In this document: positions 22,482-34,026 of the stretch, piece after piece
How the letters are laid out: every line of letters begins with the position of its first letter
How positions within the stretch are numbered: position 1 is the stretch's first letter
Source of the DNA: Obelidium mucronatum
Taxonomy: Eukaryota > Chytridiomycota > Chytridiomycetes > Chytridiales > Chytriomycetaceae
Assembly: GCA_025765595.1 (NCBI GenBank)
Contig: JAIVFH010000064.1
Coordinates: 62,001 to 126,000, forward strand
Length of the DNA: 64,000 nucleotides
Direction: 5' to 3'
The notes under the pieces: model-generated
Database searches by the model: none
What the model was told of the DNA's origin: nothing
Seen by the model: the letters and a program-made list of their open reading frames with translations, nothing else
Translations under genes and position numbers: made by a program

Positions 22482-23523
22482 TCAAACGTAAGTGACGTTG
22501 GTCTGAGCTTGCGGTTTCTTGTTTTTGCGATTCTTGAAGAAAAACAAGAGCCCTCCGACAAGTAAGGCAAGAAGCACGAGTCCTGTAGCCAATCCAATAA
22601 GAAAAAGAGCATTGGACCAAGGGACTCGGGAATCTCCTCCTCCTCCGTTGCTTGAGTCCAAAGCGTTGGATGCCGAAGGAGATGGAATCAAAAACCCGGG
22701 GTTGTCAACAGGTGTGGAAAGGAGAGCTTGACAGACAGAGCTCAATTGTTCTGAATTAGTTGTCAACAAACTGATGCTTGTGTCGGCTTGAGCTTTTGGG
22801 CATTGCGTTGAAAGACACGAAGAAACTAGGTTCACGTTCAACTGGTCGGAAGTAAAAACCTTGCATAGGTTTTCGGCATCCTATGATAAAAACAAATAAG
22901 TGAATAAGAATATCCAGAATGAAAATTTAGACGTCAATCAGCACGGAAAAAAAAAGTACCTGCAGGTTGGCTGTAGACGAGCCGCTGGAAACACAAGGAA
23001 TTGCGCAAGCAGGCAACTGATTGATGAAAGAAATGGCGAAATTGGCAGCTAGATTGGCAGTGTTTTTTGGTGAACCTTCCGTCGTGGTATTGCCTGTATT
23101 AGAACTGATTGGAGGCGGCTGGCAAGTTCCAATAGTACTTGGAATCTGAGGTGTAACCACAATGCAAACAAGACCTTCTTTGCAAACTGCACTGCCAGTA
23201 CTATCACTACCAGAGAAACCTTGCCGGCACGGACCGCCAATGTCACTGATTGTTGGAACAGCACCAGCAGTCGCAGTGGAAACTGGATTCGCAGTAGCAG
23301 TGGTAACTGTATTCGCAGGAATACCTGGAATACTGGCAACACAAACAGATTCGTCCAAGTTTGCAAAGCAAGATTGCCCGACTGGACAACCGGAATCTTG
23401 AAAGACGCAGGTTTGCCCGCAAGATGTGTTGGCAGCTTTCCAAGAAGTTCCACAGCGGATTGTTTGAGAACTGACTCCATGGAGGACAGCTGACAAGATG
23501 AGAACAGAAGCAATGAGGCGCAT
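22482..23523 (-). CDS. Type I membrane protein: RCGTSW and CFEM-like domains
   Basis: Two exons, 22960-23523 and 22482-22880, with an in-phase GT-AG intron. I chose the ATG at 23523 because a signal peptide follows (LIASVLILSAVLHGVSSQ); an upstream ATG at 23592 adds a lysine-rich stretch. Domains: RCGTSWKAANTSCGQTC...CFANLDESVC, then a second short cysteine cluster (GGPCRQGFSGSD...CKEGLVC...GTCQPP), the CFEM-like domain split by the intron (LPACAIPCVSSG; LCKVF; SCLSTQC; SVC), a linker, SRVPWSNALF and a transmembrane helix. The cytoplasmic end is a lysine-rich tail ending NVTYV. The SRVPWSNA motif is shared with the gene at 24002-25009. Confidence 0.82.
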
Positions 23524-23748
23524 AATACCAAAGTAGTTCTTTGAGGCTTTTTTTTTTTTTGTTTTGGGTGATTGACAATTTTCCTCAAACAAACTCTCTT
23601 TTTTTAATTCATTTTCCTCCTTGTTTGTACAAAATTGTTAACTTGTTTATAGTGGAACTGAAATTGGGAGGCGCAGTTTTCAGTTGTATAGACTGATGTG
23701 GGATAGAGGTAGCAAAAGTATAACTCCACACACAAAACAAATGAATTC

Positions 23749-23884
23749 ACCGCCTTCGGCGATACGATTTCGCCTTCGGCGAAGTTAAGAAAATAGAAAA
23801 AAATATACCGCCATCAGCTATGAACTACCGCCTTCGGCGGTACAGCAACCGCCGTCGGCGGAAAAGTGACCGCCTTCGACGGTA
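23749..23884. repeat. Cluster of TTCG-loop GC palindromes
   Basis: In 136 bases there are at least five palindromic units of the form CCGCC-TTCG-GCGG or CGCC-TTCG-GCG, with AT-rich spacers (23750-23762, 23771-23782, 23828-23840, 23849-23861, 23870-23882). Some have substitutions inside the stem or loop (GTCG, ATCA), so the copies are diverging. The cluster lies about 225 bp upstream of the start of the gene at 22482-23523. The same motif recurs at 39781, 41161 and 63851. Confidence 0.85.
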
Positions 23885-24001
23885 AACGCACAAAAAGAAG
23901 ATAAATGAGGGATTTATTAACTCAAAAGTTATTAACTCAAAAGGTTTTACATGAGGTTTAAAACAAGTGGGAAAAGGAAATAAAGTAGAAGAAAAGTCTA
24001 C

Positions 24002-25009
24002 TCAAACATAAGTAGTAGCAGCAGCTGGGGCACCATAAGTGTTGGCTGGAGCAGCAGTGGTAGCAGGGGCAGCAGGACGAACTTCTTCAGTTTGCTTCTT
24101 CTTGTTCTTGCGGACACAGCAGCACAACAACAAGCAGATGCAACAAGCAAAGAGAGAAAGAGCGACAGTCAAAGCAATGATAAAGATGGCGTTTGACCAT
24201 GGAACTCTGGAGTCGCTAGAGTTGTCGTTGGAAGAAACGGCGGCTGGGGAGACAGTGGCGGTGGCAGCGGCACCGTTGGAAGAAGCAGTTCCGACAAGGG
24301 CACCAGAAGCAGTGGCAACAGCGGCAGATCCAACGGCCTTGCAGGCGGTGATGAGCTGGTTGGCGTTGGTGGTCAAGAAGGCAACGCTGGCATCAGCTTG
24401 CTCCTTGGAACAGGCAGTGGCAAGACAGGATGTGGCCTTTGTGATGTCGAGCTGGTTGGTGGAGAAGGCGCTGCAGAGTTGTTGGGCGACCTGTTGTGTG
24501 TTGTTGTTGCCAAATGAGTTCACAAGCCCTTGACAAACCAAAAACAAAAACGCAAATTGGACAAACCTGAGCATTGACAGTGGTAGCGCCGTTGGCAAGA
24601 CACGGCACGGCGCAGGATGGCAGCTGGTTGATGGTGGCGATGGCGGCCGTGAGGGCATCGGAGACGCTTCCGGTGACGAGGGCGGCGTTGTTGTTGTTGG
24701 AGTTGGAGTTGTTGTTGTTTGAGCGGCAGCAGTGGCAGCAGTGGCAGTGGCCGCAGCGCCCGAAGCAGCACCCGAAGAAGCGCCCGAAGACGCGCCCGAA
24801 GACGCCGACGCCGAAGCGGCAATCTGGGCCGCGCAGACGCCGTTGTCCAAACCGGCGTAGCAGAACTGGCCCGAGGGACACACGCCGTCAGGGAAGACGC
24901 ACTGCTGCCCGCAGGCGTCGTTGGCCGCCTGCCACGACGTTCCACAGCGCACATCGTGCGCGAGCGCCACGGCGGCAAGGAGTACTGTTGCAATGAGGCT
25001 CTTTTGCAT
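24002..25009 (-). CDS. Type I membrane protein: RCGTSW and CFEM-like domains, frame break in linker
   Basis: Exons 24567-25009 and 24002-24490. The ATG at 25009 starts a signal peptide (QKSLIATVLLAAVALAHDV). The first domain is RCGTSWQAANDACGQQC..CPSGQFCYAGLDNGVC, then a long Ala/Ser/Thr linker. At the (AAC)n microsatellite 24687-24720 the frame must change for the CFEM-like domain (INQLPSCAVPCLANGATT | LCSAF; SCLATAC; ITAC) to be read. In the first frame the repeat encodes Thr/Pro, in the second Asn/Ser. C-terminal: SRVPWSNAIF, a very Cys/Leu-rich membrane helix, and an Ala/Pro tail ending ATTYV. The segment 24570-25000 is much richer in GC than its surroundings. Confidence 0.75.
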   Translation of the reverse strand: MQKSLIATVLLAAVALAHDVRCGTSWQAANDACGQQCVFPDGVCPSGQFCYAGLDNGVCAAQIAASASASSGASSGASSGAASGAAATATAATAAAQTTTTPTPTTTTPPSSPEASPMPSRPPSPPSTSCHPAPCRVLPTALPLSMLRFVQFAFLFLVCQGLVNSFGNNNTQQVAQQLCSAFSTNQLDITKATSCLATACSKEQADASVAFLTTNANQLITACKAVGSAAVATASGALVGTASSNGAAATATVSPAAVSSNDNSSDSRVPWSNAIFIIALTVALSLFACCICLLLCCCVRKNKKKQTEEVRPAAPATTAAPANTYGAPAAATTYV

Positions 25010-25160
25010 TTTTGGCTGTTTTTTTTTGGTATTGAAATGTGTCTGGGTGAAGGGCTTGTGCTCAATCTGCAAATGAGGGTTTTCTTTACAACTGAAAAAA
25101 GTCATAAGTGTTTTCATCAAGCATACTAATGCAAGCTACCCCTTTCATCGTCTATTTAAT

Positions 25161-28100
25161 TTAAAATCTATCCTTTTCAATTATAAACTTGTCCAACCAT
25201 GCTCGCCTTTGCATTAGTTTGGCTTCAGATGAACTATGCCCTTCTTCCCACCCCGTCAAGCTAGCACTTGCACTTCGCGGCCTTTGAGATGCTGAAAATA
25301 GACTTTGAGTGTTGTTGTGCTTTCCATGACTAGTAGGCGACCCGAACAAACGACTTCTTGTATCACTGTTTCCTGATGCCAACATTGATTGATGCATCAC
25401 AAAATATGGACTGGAATAAGCAGGACTTGTACTACCAGTATGCCGGCTCTGATAACTCTTTGGCGGCTTGATGATTAAAGACACAATTTCTCTTTGGACA
25501 TTTTCTTTTGATATTCTCGCTCGACCCAACATACTTGATAACTGGCAGTCAAGTTCCTGAACAGTGGAAGGATGAGTGTTTAAAGCCTTTTGATAGTGGT
25601 TTTGCGTCCGAATAACAATCTGAGGTTGCTGGTTCTGCTAGAGACACAAACGTTTTTTAGCCACACTTTCTTTGAAAGCCAAGCCAAATGATCACATCAA
25701 ATTCAAGCAAACATACATGATTCTTTTCTGCTTTCGCAATGTCTTCAGCGCGCTGTTTAATCAACTCGGTCTCTGCTTTCGCTGCAATCACTTGAGCTTG
25801 GAGTGATTGAGTTTGAGTCGCCAATTGTCTGGTTATTTCGGATATCTCTCCAAACTAAGAAAAATACATGGGAATGGAATTTAAGAAAATTAAAAACAAG
25901 TATCCGTAAATGTCGTCGGGTAAAAACACATACTTCACTAAAGTTTGAATTTGTTTCGTGTGTCTTGGATGTGGCCTTCTCCCTGTTTATCCGATGCTGA
26001 CGCTTAATATCTCTTGCGTTTTCTTCCAGCACTTTCTTGATTCTAGCCTCTGGACTGCCAACCTCAAGATCTCGGATCGATGAGTCATCATCACTTTCTT
26101 TGTCCATATCAGTTCCAAAAGCGGCATCGACAAGACGATCAATTTTTCGTAATTTATCGGATATATCCGATTTCTTTGTCGGACCTGTTTTCGGGTGTTG
26201 ATTTTCGTACAAAGTCCATAAAATAACAAACCAGCTACACTCAATGCATCGAGATCACTTTCCATCAGCATTTCTGAATGTGTATCACTGAAATTGGGTC
26301 TGACTGGTGATGATGTTGGTATTTGAGGAGGCTTCGAAGACCCATATCTAAAGGTACTCCGCTCAGCAGCCATTGCGCTGGTTATTCCGCGCTCCATTTG
26401 CACCAGAGCTTCTTTTTCCAGAGTTACACGCTGCCGCATATATTCCACGTCTCTTTCCATCTGAGCCACTTCACGTTGCTCGGCAGTGAGTTTTTCTTTC
26501 CTATTTGCCAGCTCTTGCTCTGTATCCATAATCACTTTTAGTTCCTCCTCCTTTTCATCCATATACAGTTTTGACTTTATATCATCCACTTTGCGGGCGT
26601 ATTCAGCTTCAAGCGCTGTAATCATTTTGGTATGGTCTCGAGTAATCTTGCGTTTGTTTTCCTCTGCCTCCTTCAAACTAGATATTTTAAGTGCTTCCAA
26701 CTCCAAGGAATGGTTTTGCCTTAAATCAAGTTCAGCTTTTCGTAGATCCGATTCAAGGTCGAGTCGCAGCTTCTCAAGAACACGTGTGTTCTCCATTTGG
26801 AGACGTGACCTTTCAATAGATTCTTTCTGTTTAAAGTCCTCTTCTGCAGAGCTGACCATTTTATCAGTCATGGCTCGCTCTTCAGAGATTCTTTTCCTTG
26901 CCGACTCTCGTAATTCGTGGATTTTGGATTCTGTGGACGTTTCAATCTCTAATCGTGCAGAGTCATATTTCCGCTGTTCTCTCGTTTTGCATTCTGCCAG
27001 CTGGATTTCATACTTTTGACGGATGGATTCCTCTTCATTATTGTATTTGATGCGTTCAAGCTCAGAAAGGTTCCCGAGATTAGAAGCCAATGTGGCTTCT
27101 TGGGATTGTTTCAATTTCTCCTTGAGGGCTGATAACTGCAATTCATGCTTTTCTTGCAATTCCCGCGCGTGGATGTCGTACTTTTGTAGCTCCTGCGACT
27201 CTAGTTGTAGCTTCCTTGTTCGATAGGTGGATTTGATTTCATCTTGGAAGGCTTCAAAGTCACGATCTGCATCCGCGCGGGCCTTGTCAATCTTTTCGGA
27301 TTCAGATTTCCGTAGGTCTGCGAGTCTCCTTTCTCCATCCAACCGCAGCTCTCGCTCCTCTTGCAAGAAATCTCGTTTCATTTTATCCAAGAGATTTTCA
27401 TTCCCGGATTGGATGTCTTGCACGGTTTTCAAGTTGTCGGCTTTGATTTCTTTGATTCGGAGGCGGAGGTTGTCTTCTTCTGATTCCTCGGCGTCGTCTA
27501 GTTTTTTTTGGTATTTTCTCTTGAGTTCTTTTAGGTTTGTTTCGAAACTTTGTTTTTCTTGGGATTCGAGGAGGGTCCAGTCGTCTTTAAGTTTCTCTTT
27601 TAACGCAGAAAGCCGATCCGCTACGTTAGTGATGCTGTTGTTGATAGGGTTTAGAGCCGTAGGCTTTGTTTCGAAAACGGTGCTAGTTGTTGGAGAAGCT
27701 GATGTCGCTGCTGTTGTTGCTTTGTTAGTATGGCCGTTTGCAGCCGTGGATTTAGTGTCCAATACGGCGCTGCTTGTCATAGAAGTCGCAGTTGCAGTTG
27801 TTGTGGGAAGGCCAAGAACCTGCCGTGCTTTCAAAGATGCATTCGAGGCACTGACTGCGTTCAAGCCTTGTACCCCAACGCGATGAGTCTCTTCAGGTAA
27901 GCCTAACACTTGTTTCACTTTGGGTGAAACTGCAGAATCAGTGTTGTCGTGCCGAGATTTGGAGTCGGTGTCATCCTCATCCTCGTCATCATCATCTTCA
28001 TCGTCATCGTTGTTTTGGGATGGACTGCTGCTGTCATCTTTTTTGATTTTCGTGCTTCCAGTATTAAACGACTTTGGAGCAGAAACAGGAGACGACAATG

Positions 28101-30385
28101 CCGAAGACGACGACGACGATACCATCGGGTCTTGATTAAACCCACCCTTTTTCGTTGATTTAGGAGAAGACGCGCCAGATCCAGGTAACCCCAGCACTTG
28201 CCGTGCCTTCAACGAAGCATTGGAAGCAGACACAGTATTTAACCCTTGAACCGACGGTTTCTTCTCTTCCAGTCCGAGTAGTTGGTTTGCTTTCGGGGAA
28301 ATCACTTGGACACTTGAAGTTGACCCGATTTTCGTTAACGATGGTGAGGCGTTGAGGTTGGTTGTATTGATTTGGTTTAAGCTGGTTAGGCTGGAGTGGG
28401 TTATAGGGGTGGGCGATTTGGATGAGCTTCGGTCCGGTTTTGTTGAAGAGGGAGGTCTTTCGGGTGGGCTTGTCAGATTTGTTGCTTTCACGTCCATTTT
28501 CTTGGAGAATGGCTCAACGGAACTGACTTCAGAGGTTTGGCTTATTTCATCAGCTTTCTTAGCAGGTGGTTTTTTCGACGCGTTCGATTGCCCCAAGTCC
28601 AGGCAACAGTTCAGAAAGCGGGTCATCGTCATCATCAAAGTCACTGACATCTTCCTCATCATCATCCTCGTCAAACATCTTTGATGAATGCTTTTTCGTT
28701 TCTTTTGTAGGCGGCGGCGACGGGAAGTTTCCCAGATTTCTTTGGGGCATGCCGATTGTCTGAGGAGCTTTTACTGCTCTCATCAGAATCATTTTCGGAT
28801 TCAAGACGGTTCAGGGCGCGGGAAATCGGATCCCCGTCATTCTTGACGCTGCCAGTAATACCTGCAACGACAGGTTTCGTAAACGGGGACACGGGGTCCT
28901 CGGAAACAGATTCATCCGAATCAAAGTGTTTTATAGATTCGACTTTTGTTTCAACTACAGCAGCGGATCGATGGTTTTTCGAGCTCATTGCGATTTCAGA
29001 TTGACTGTCTGTATCCGCGCCAAAGGCAGTTGCTCGCGCTTTATTGGTTTTGTGTTGGAAATCGGAGTGGGTTTCGATGAGTCAATCACGGAATGTCGTG
29101 CGTTTACTGTTTGCATTCAATTCGAGTTCCGATTGGCTGCTTGTACTGCTTTGGAGTTTATCAGACTTTGATATGATTGCTGTGCTGTTGCTGCTGTTGC
29201 AGCCGTCGCCGCCATCGCTGCTGCTAGGTTCTTTCTTGGCGGTTGATGATGCTTTGATTGGAGTGAAAAAGTTATCATCATCGTCGTCGTCATCTTCATC
29301 ATCATCCACATCCATTTCCATAATCTCGTCCTTCTTTTTCAGTTGTGCTTTATCGCTCAAGATTTCATGAGACAAGGAACTAGGCACTTTTGGATTCGAT
29401 GATTTAGGAGGCGATTCCCCGAAACAAGCGAGGATCCCTGTAAGAAGCTTGGTTTATCAGAGGACAGTGACTTTAAAGGGGTGGATAACGTGGAACTGGG
29501 GGGTGTTTCGGATGCAGGTTTCAAGCTGGAGAGGGGTTGAAGGGGTGTCAGAGATTTGGATGGAATGACAGAGGGGAGCGGTTTGAGTGCTGATGGTGCA
29601 TTGATACCAGCAGAAGCAGCAGCAGCATAAGAAGATGTTTCCGGTTTTGAAGATGGTTGTTTTAGTTGCGTGTTCTGGGGTCGTGGGGATTTAGACTAAG
29701 ACGAAAATGGAAGTCCCAATAATTACTATCAAAAACGAAATAAAAAAAGGGCGTCTTACAGAATCACGAGAATCTCGCTCCTTCTTATCCTTCCGATTTC
29801 TGGTTGGGCTGCTATTTCGATATTAAAAAACCAGCCTGAAATAAAAAAATAAAAAAAAAAACTTACTCCGCCAGAAAGATGTTTCTTCTTTTCTCTTTCA
29901 TATAGCTTGTCGATAGTGCTCGTCACATGGGTGATCCCAGATACTTTCAGCCAGGTTGAAAAGTTGAAGTAGTAAATATTCCCATCATCGGACTGACTGC
30001 TCAAACCAAAAAAAAAAAGGATTCAGCGTCTGATTTAATACAGTGTGGACGAAAAATATTACCAAGGTTTCCAATCTTTCGGCAGAGGCGCTTTCAGGGA
30101 CTCTCGTGCAATCCAGAACAGATGCTTGTCCTTTTCCTCATCCATCCCAAGAAATCGCGCATATTCAACAACCTCTAGAAGCAGCAAATATAAAAATTCA
30201 GCCGTGTTTTTAATTTTGAAGCACTTGTGCTGTTTCAAAAAACCTTCGTCCGTTGGTTCATAGTTTTCATCGAATCTGTAGTTCAGTTTTGGGTTCAATT
30301 TTTAAAGTTCAGGCATTCTATGAATGCGCCTTAACTCTTCTTCCAGAACTATTTGCTGTCCGCTTGAAGCTGCAGCAGAGGACAT
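25161..30385 (-). CDS. CEP164: CEP164 homologue, distal-appendage/ciliogenesis protein
   Basis: CEP164 sits at centriole distal appendages and docks the basal body to the membrane, which fits a flagellated zoospore. Start 30385: MSSAAASSGQQIVLEEE, joined over an intron to FDENYEPTDE, then VVEYARFLGMD, WIARESLKAPLPKDWKP and a WW domain with NIYYFNFST and WDHPCDEHY, as in the family N-terminus. First exons: 30336-30385, 30244-30275, 30063-30174, about 29867-29999. A long disordered acidic/serine region follows (28.6-29.8 kb), with the repeat KARQVLGLP seen at least twice, then a coiled coil of about 400 residues (26.2-27.7 kb) and a C-terminal part ending RAWLDKFIIEKDRF. Frame breaks: two compensating ones inside the WW domain (about 29905 and 29953), single extra bases at 28722-28724 and 28591-28594, and unresolved changes at 28.9-29.45 kb. 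Confidence 0.85.
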
Positions 30386-30521
30386 TGCTGATTGGTCGTG
30401 ATCTGATTGTTGTTTGGAGACCTTGAAAAATATACGAATGACAATTCCCCACTGCCATGGTCCCCAGTCATGCATTTTATTACACCCCTTGATATAAAAA
30501 AGAATGCTTGCATAAATACTG

Positions 30522-33500
30522 CTAGAATGAGTAAAATGTGTTGATCGAAGCCACAGGATAACCACCCCTCGACAAAGCCCACCGATTTCTCATATCTGCA
30601 ACACTAACATCATCAGTCAATACTATATCCATACTGCTTCCTTCATCCTTCGCCACTTTTGCATCGCATTCAACCATATCAATATCGCCATCTTTCAAGT
30701 CCTCAGTCACAGCTCCTCCAGCAGCCTTGATACCTTGAGAACTCCAAATCTGGACGCTCAACTTCCGATAATCCCCGTCTTTACGAATAAAAGTATCATG
30801 GAAAGAAAGGAGCTCGTCTTTTGAAATCTCCGACACTTTTTGCGCATTCTGTTCCCGCCTTGTGAAATCATAAGACCCGTTGGAGATCTTGTCCCAATAG
30901 TATTCAGTGCTGGCCATCATGTATTTATGTTTTTGAAGGATTTTAGAGGACAGAGTGGTGCAATGTCTTTTAAATCTGCGGAAAACGGCATGTCAGATAG
31001 ATATCATTTTTTTTTGGAGAGATAGTTTCACTCAACTCTTCTTCGGATAGCCCAACAATAATATCTCGCACACTATTCCAAAACGCATGGATGCGCGACT
31101 CAACATACAAAGGATCCCGCTCTGATTGTACGTGAACCAAAAAGCCACACATGCCCTGTTGCGAAACGCGGTCCACTCCAAGCAACATATCCCAATTGTT
31201 CTTTTGTCCGCAAAGTATCAAAACAAGGCTCGCTAATGATTTGATCCAAGAGAAGAGCTCGAGCGACAAGGATCTCGAGTGGGACTGCCGAATTGCAGGT
31301 AGACTTCCACAGCATTGTTGACATTTTCGTTGTTTGGAAGGAGACGGCGATATGTGAGAGATGAGTTTTCAGGGAGTACATGGGTTCTGACTGTGTTGAA
31401 GCGCCCGTAAGCAGGGATAGGTCGGAGCCCTGAATTTTGACTGCCAAACAAGCTCTCAACCTTATACAAAAGATCCAAACAAGCCGATCTCTCCAAAGTC
31501 CCATGGATGAAAAGCTTCAATATGAACCGGATTCATCAAACTTGGATAAAAGTTGACGATATCTTGAGGCGTGATGAAAGCAATCTCTTGAAGCTTCTCA
31601 GCATCTGTCCAGAGCTTTTCTTGAAGTAGCCAAGTCAAAAAATATGACGCATGGTGATCTGGGTTTTCGATTTCAAAGTTGCTGTAGCATCTTGCGAGCT
31701 GCATCCAAGGCGATTTAGATAAAATCCAGTAAATTAACAACATGCATACCTCTTCCTTCACAAAAGTAAATCTTTCAGGGATAACTTCAAGGCGTGTCAT
31801 TGCTTGCACGACAGTTTCCAGAAACATTGGTAGCTTGTCGGAATAACCACCAACACTTAAAATAATTCCCTCCACAGTAACATCCAATGCAAAGCATAAG
31901 TCAGCCATTTCAGCCAAATAGCTGCTTTGATTGAGAGCATCTGTTACCAAATCGCAATACAAATGCGTAAGTACTGCAAATCGCGGAGACGCGTAAGCCA
32001 CAGGTGACTTGATCATCATCGTGACGCTTGTTCGCGGGACCTTATATTTGGTATCCAAAAGAAACCATAGGCGGGTTGTAGGTGTATCCTTGATAATCCG
32101 AGGATGTTCAAATGCATCCACTGTCTGGTCTGCAGGAATGATGGGAAAATTGTGGGGGATAAATGGATTCACTCGCGGTATGCTGAGACTTGAATTGAGT
32201 GGTGCCGATTTCAAGGACTCAATCAGGCTTTCCGAAAAAGACTCAACCTTGAACTCTGTGCCATACCATGGTGCAAGCTGGCATTCTTCTGGGGCTACCG
32301 CAGATGATGCCACAAGCATGATCCGAAGACATTCGGGTTGAAGCAAGTCAATCATGCTTTTTATGAGAGTTGGATCAAAGTCTTCCATCATATATGGTCC
32401 GCACAAGATGTCTGATTTGTCATAATCGTGCATACTTTGTGCCAATCCTGAGCAATAGCTAGACGCACTAATTTTCTCTTGGTATTTGAACGCGAGTCGA
32501 GACATGATAGCGTTCTACAGCAATTTCAATAAATCGAATTGTAAACAACGACAGCAAGAACGCACCTCCTCATACACCCATTCCAACACTTGAGTGCTTT
32601 GAAGCATCTTAATATACTGAAAAACGATTACGACGATATCTTCCCACCGTTCTAACCCTTTGTCTGACAAATATATTTGAATCTTGAAGAAGGCGAAACC
32701 ATTTGCGCCATGACTTGGCCAACAAGAAAAATCGGAGGCTAGACCTTCGTGCTTCAAAAGAGATAATATAGATCCTTCGCTTTCGTGACCAATCAAGTGA
32801 GAAATGTATTTGTGTGGTGATTTTTTGTAAAGCCTTGTGGTATCCGGCCAAGGAAACAACAAGGTCAACATTTGTGTATCCTTGACAGGGCGCACTCGAA
32901 TCAATGTCTTAAGTTGGTTGGGTCCCATTGGATTCTCCAAATATTCTGCGGGAGTTACATTTCTATTGGCAATGGAGCTGAACTTTTCTTCAACCCAAGT
33001 TTGTAATTGATCGAGACTTTCCTTCCCCTATACATCATATGAAAACATTAGATTACAGAGAATGCTCAAGCATCAAGAAATACCAGAACAGCTAGCTTCA
33101 TAATATTGGCTGAGTAATGCTGTTTGTAGAACTCTATGCACAATTCGCGTGTCTTGATACCTCTGCTTTCAGGCACCACCTTCAGCGTCTCCAGGTTCCC
33201 CGTTCCAAACTTCTTGTAAGGGTGTTGGTCCCTCGACAAATCCTGCTCCAACTGCTGCAGTCGCCAATCGTCTTCCTGCAGGTTCTTTTTGTGTTCCGAA
33301 TCAACAGCATTTAATTCTCTTTCCGTACAACTCGCATCAAACAACGGACTCGTAAAGAACTGCGCAAATCGGTCCAAAGAACCTTCAAGAAAAGCAGCTG
33401 AAACTTCGAAATAGTAGTTTGTGTTTTCGGCCCCAGTGTATGCATTCGAGTATCCGCCACCGACGTCGCTAAGATACTGAGAGTATTCGTTTTCTCGAGG

Positions 33501-33845
33501 ATACTTTTCGGTTCCAAGAAACAGCTGAAGGAGGAGGTGTTTTAGACTCAACTTGACCAGTCAAGCACAACAACGATGCATACCAAATGCTCCAAAAAGT
33601 GCGCCAAGCCTGGTGCATTCGTCTGGATCGGACTGTTTTGCTGGCGTTAGATAGTTGGAAGGGAAGAGGCTCTAGCACCAACCAAGAATCCAACATTCAC
33701 ATCGAGAGCAGCCGAGGCCCGATCTGTTTCTGGATCTGAAACCAGTAACGCATCGAGGCCATTAGGGTAATGTGACTAGACGATAGAGTCGGTTGTCAAT
33801 GTCTGGAGTTCGAATCGCCTCAAAAATAGCTGCCGCCGTTGTCAT
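30522..33845 (-). CDS. IDE: Insulin-degrading-enzyme-type M16 metalloprotease
   Basis: Zinc protease of the insulysin family (yeast STE23/AXL1, animal IDE) that cleaves peptides in a closed chamber. From the ATG at 33845: NRLYRLVTL, then [25 protein letters not shown] with the inverted zinc motif Hxx[20 protein letters not shown] and [14 protein letters not shown] with the expected downstream Glu. The half with [17 protein letters not shown] and [18 protein letters not shown] follows. Clear introns at about 33009-33065, 32515-32565 and 31701-31752. Single extra bases break the frame at 33764-33766 (GGG on +, CCC in the gene), near 33619, at 31510-31513, 31281-31283 and 31153-31155; all lie in conserved sequence. 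The C-terminal end ([13 protein letters not shown]) and the junction near 30975 are uncertain. No mitochondrial presequence or PTS1 is evident. Confidence 0.88.
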
Positions 33846-34026
33846 TCAAGGTAAAATATAATTTCAGTTGATTACCAATAGCTATAGTCTTATCAATGCT
33901 AATACTCTGCTTGGTTCTATTTCGGTCCCGTTAACTTCAAAAGCAAAGAATCACGTGTTTGAAGGCAACAATGACCTGCCTTTGTTCCCTTCAAACGAAA
34001 AAAACGACACAAAAGGAAGAAGAGAG

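Noticed and set aside
23749..23884. CRISPR-like array
   Set aside because: The units are short palindromes at irregular spacing with decayed copies, in a eukaryotic genome, and have no unique spacers.
24520..25129. Overlapping long ORFs in all frames of the GC-rich linker region at 24.5-25.1 kb
   Set aside because: They are arginine- or proline-rich shadows of the GC-rich Ala/Ser linker; only the frame with signal peptide and conserved cysteines has family features.
26486..27886. Plus-strand Ser/Phe-rich ORFs opposite the CEP164 coiled coil
   Set aside because: Antisense images of Glu/Lys/Arg-rich coiled-coil codons; no motif, and the minus-strand protein is conserved.
30302..30565. Extension of IDE through the ORF ending RRIHRMPEL
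   Set aside because: The part SGQQIVLEEE is the conserved N-terminus of CEP164 and splices to FDENYEPTDE; the rest of that ORF is intron.
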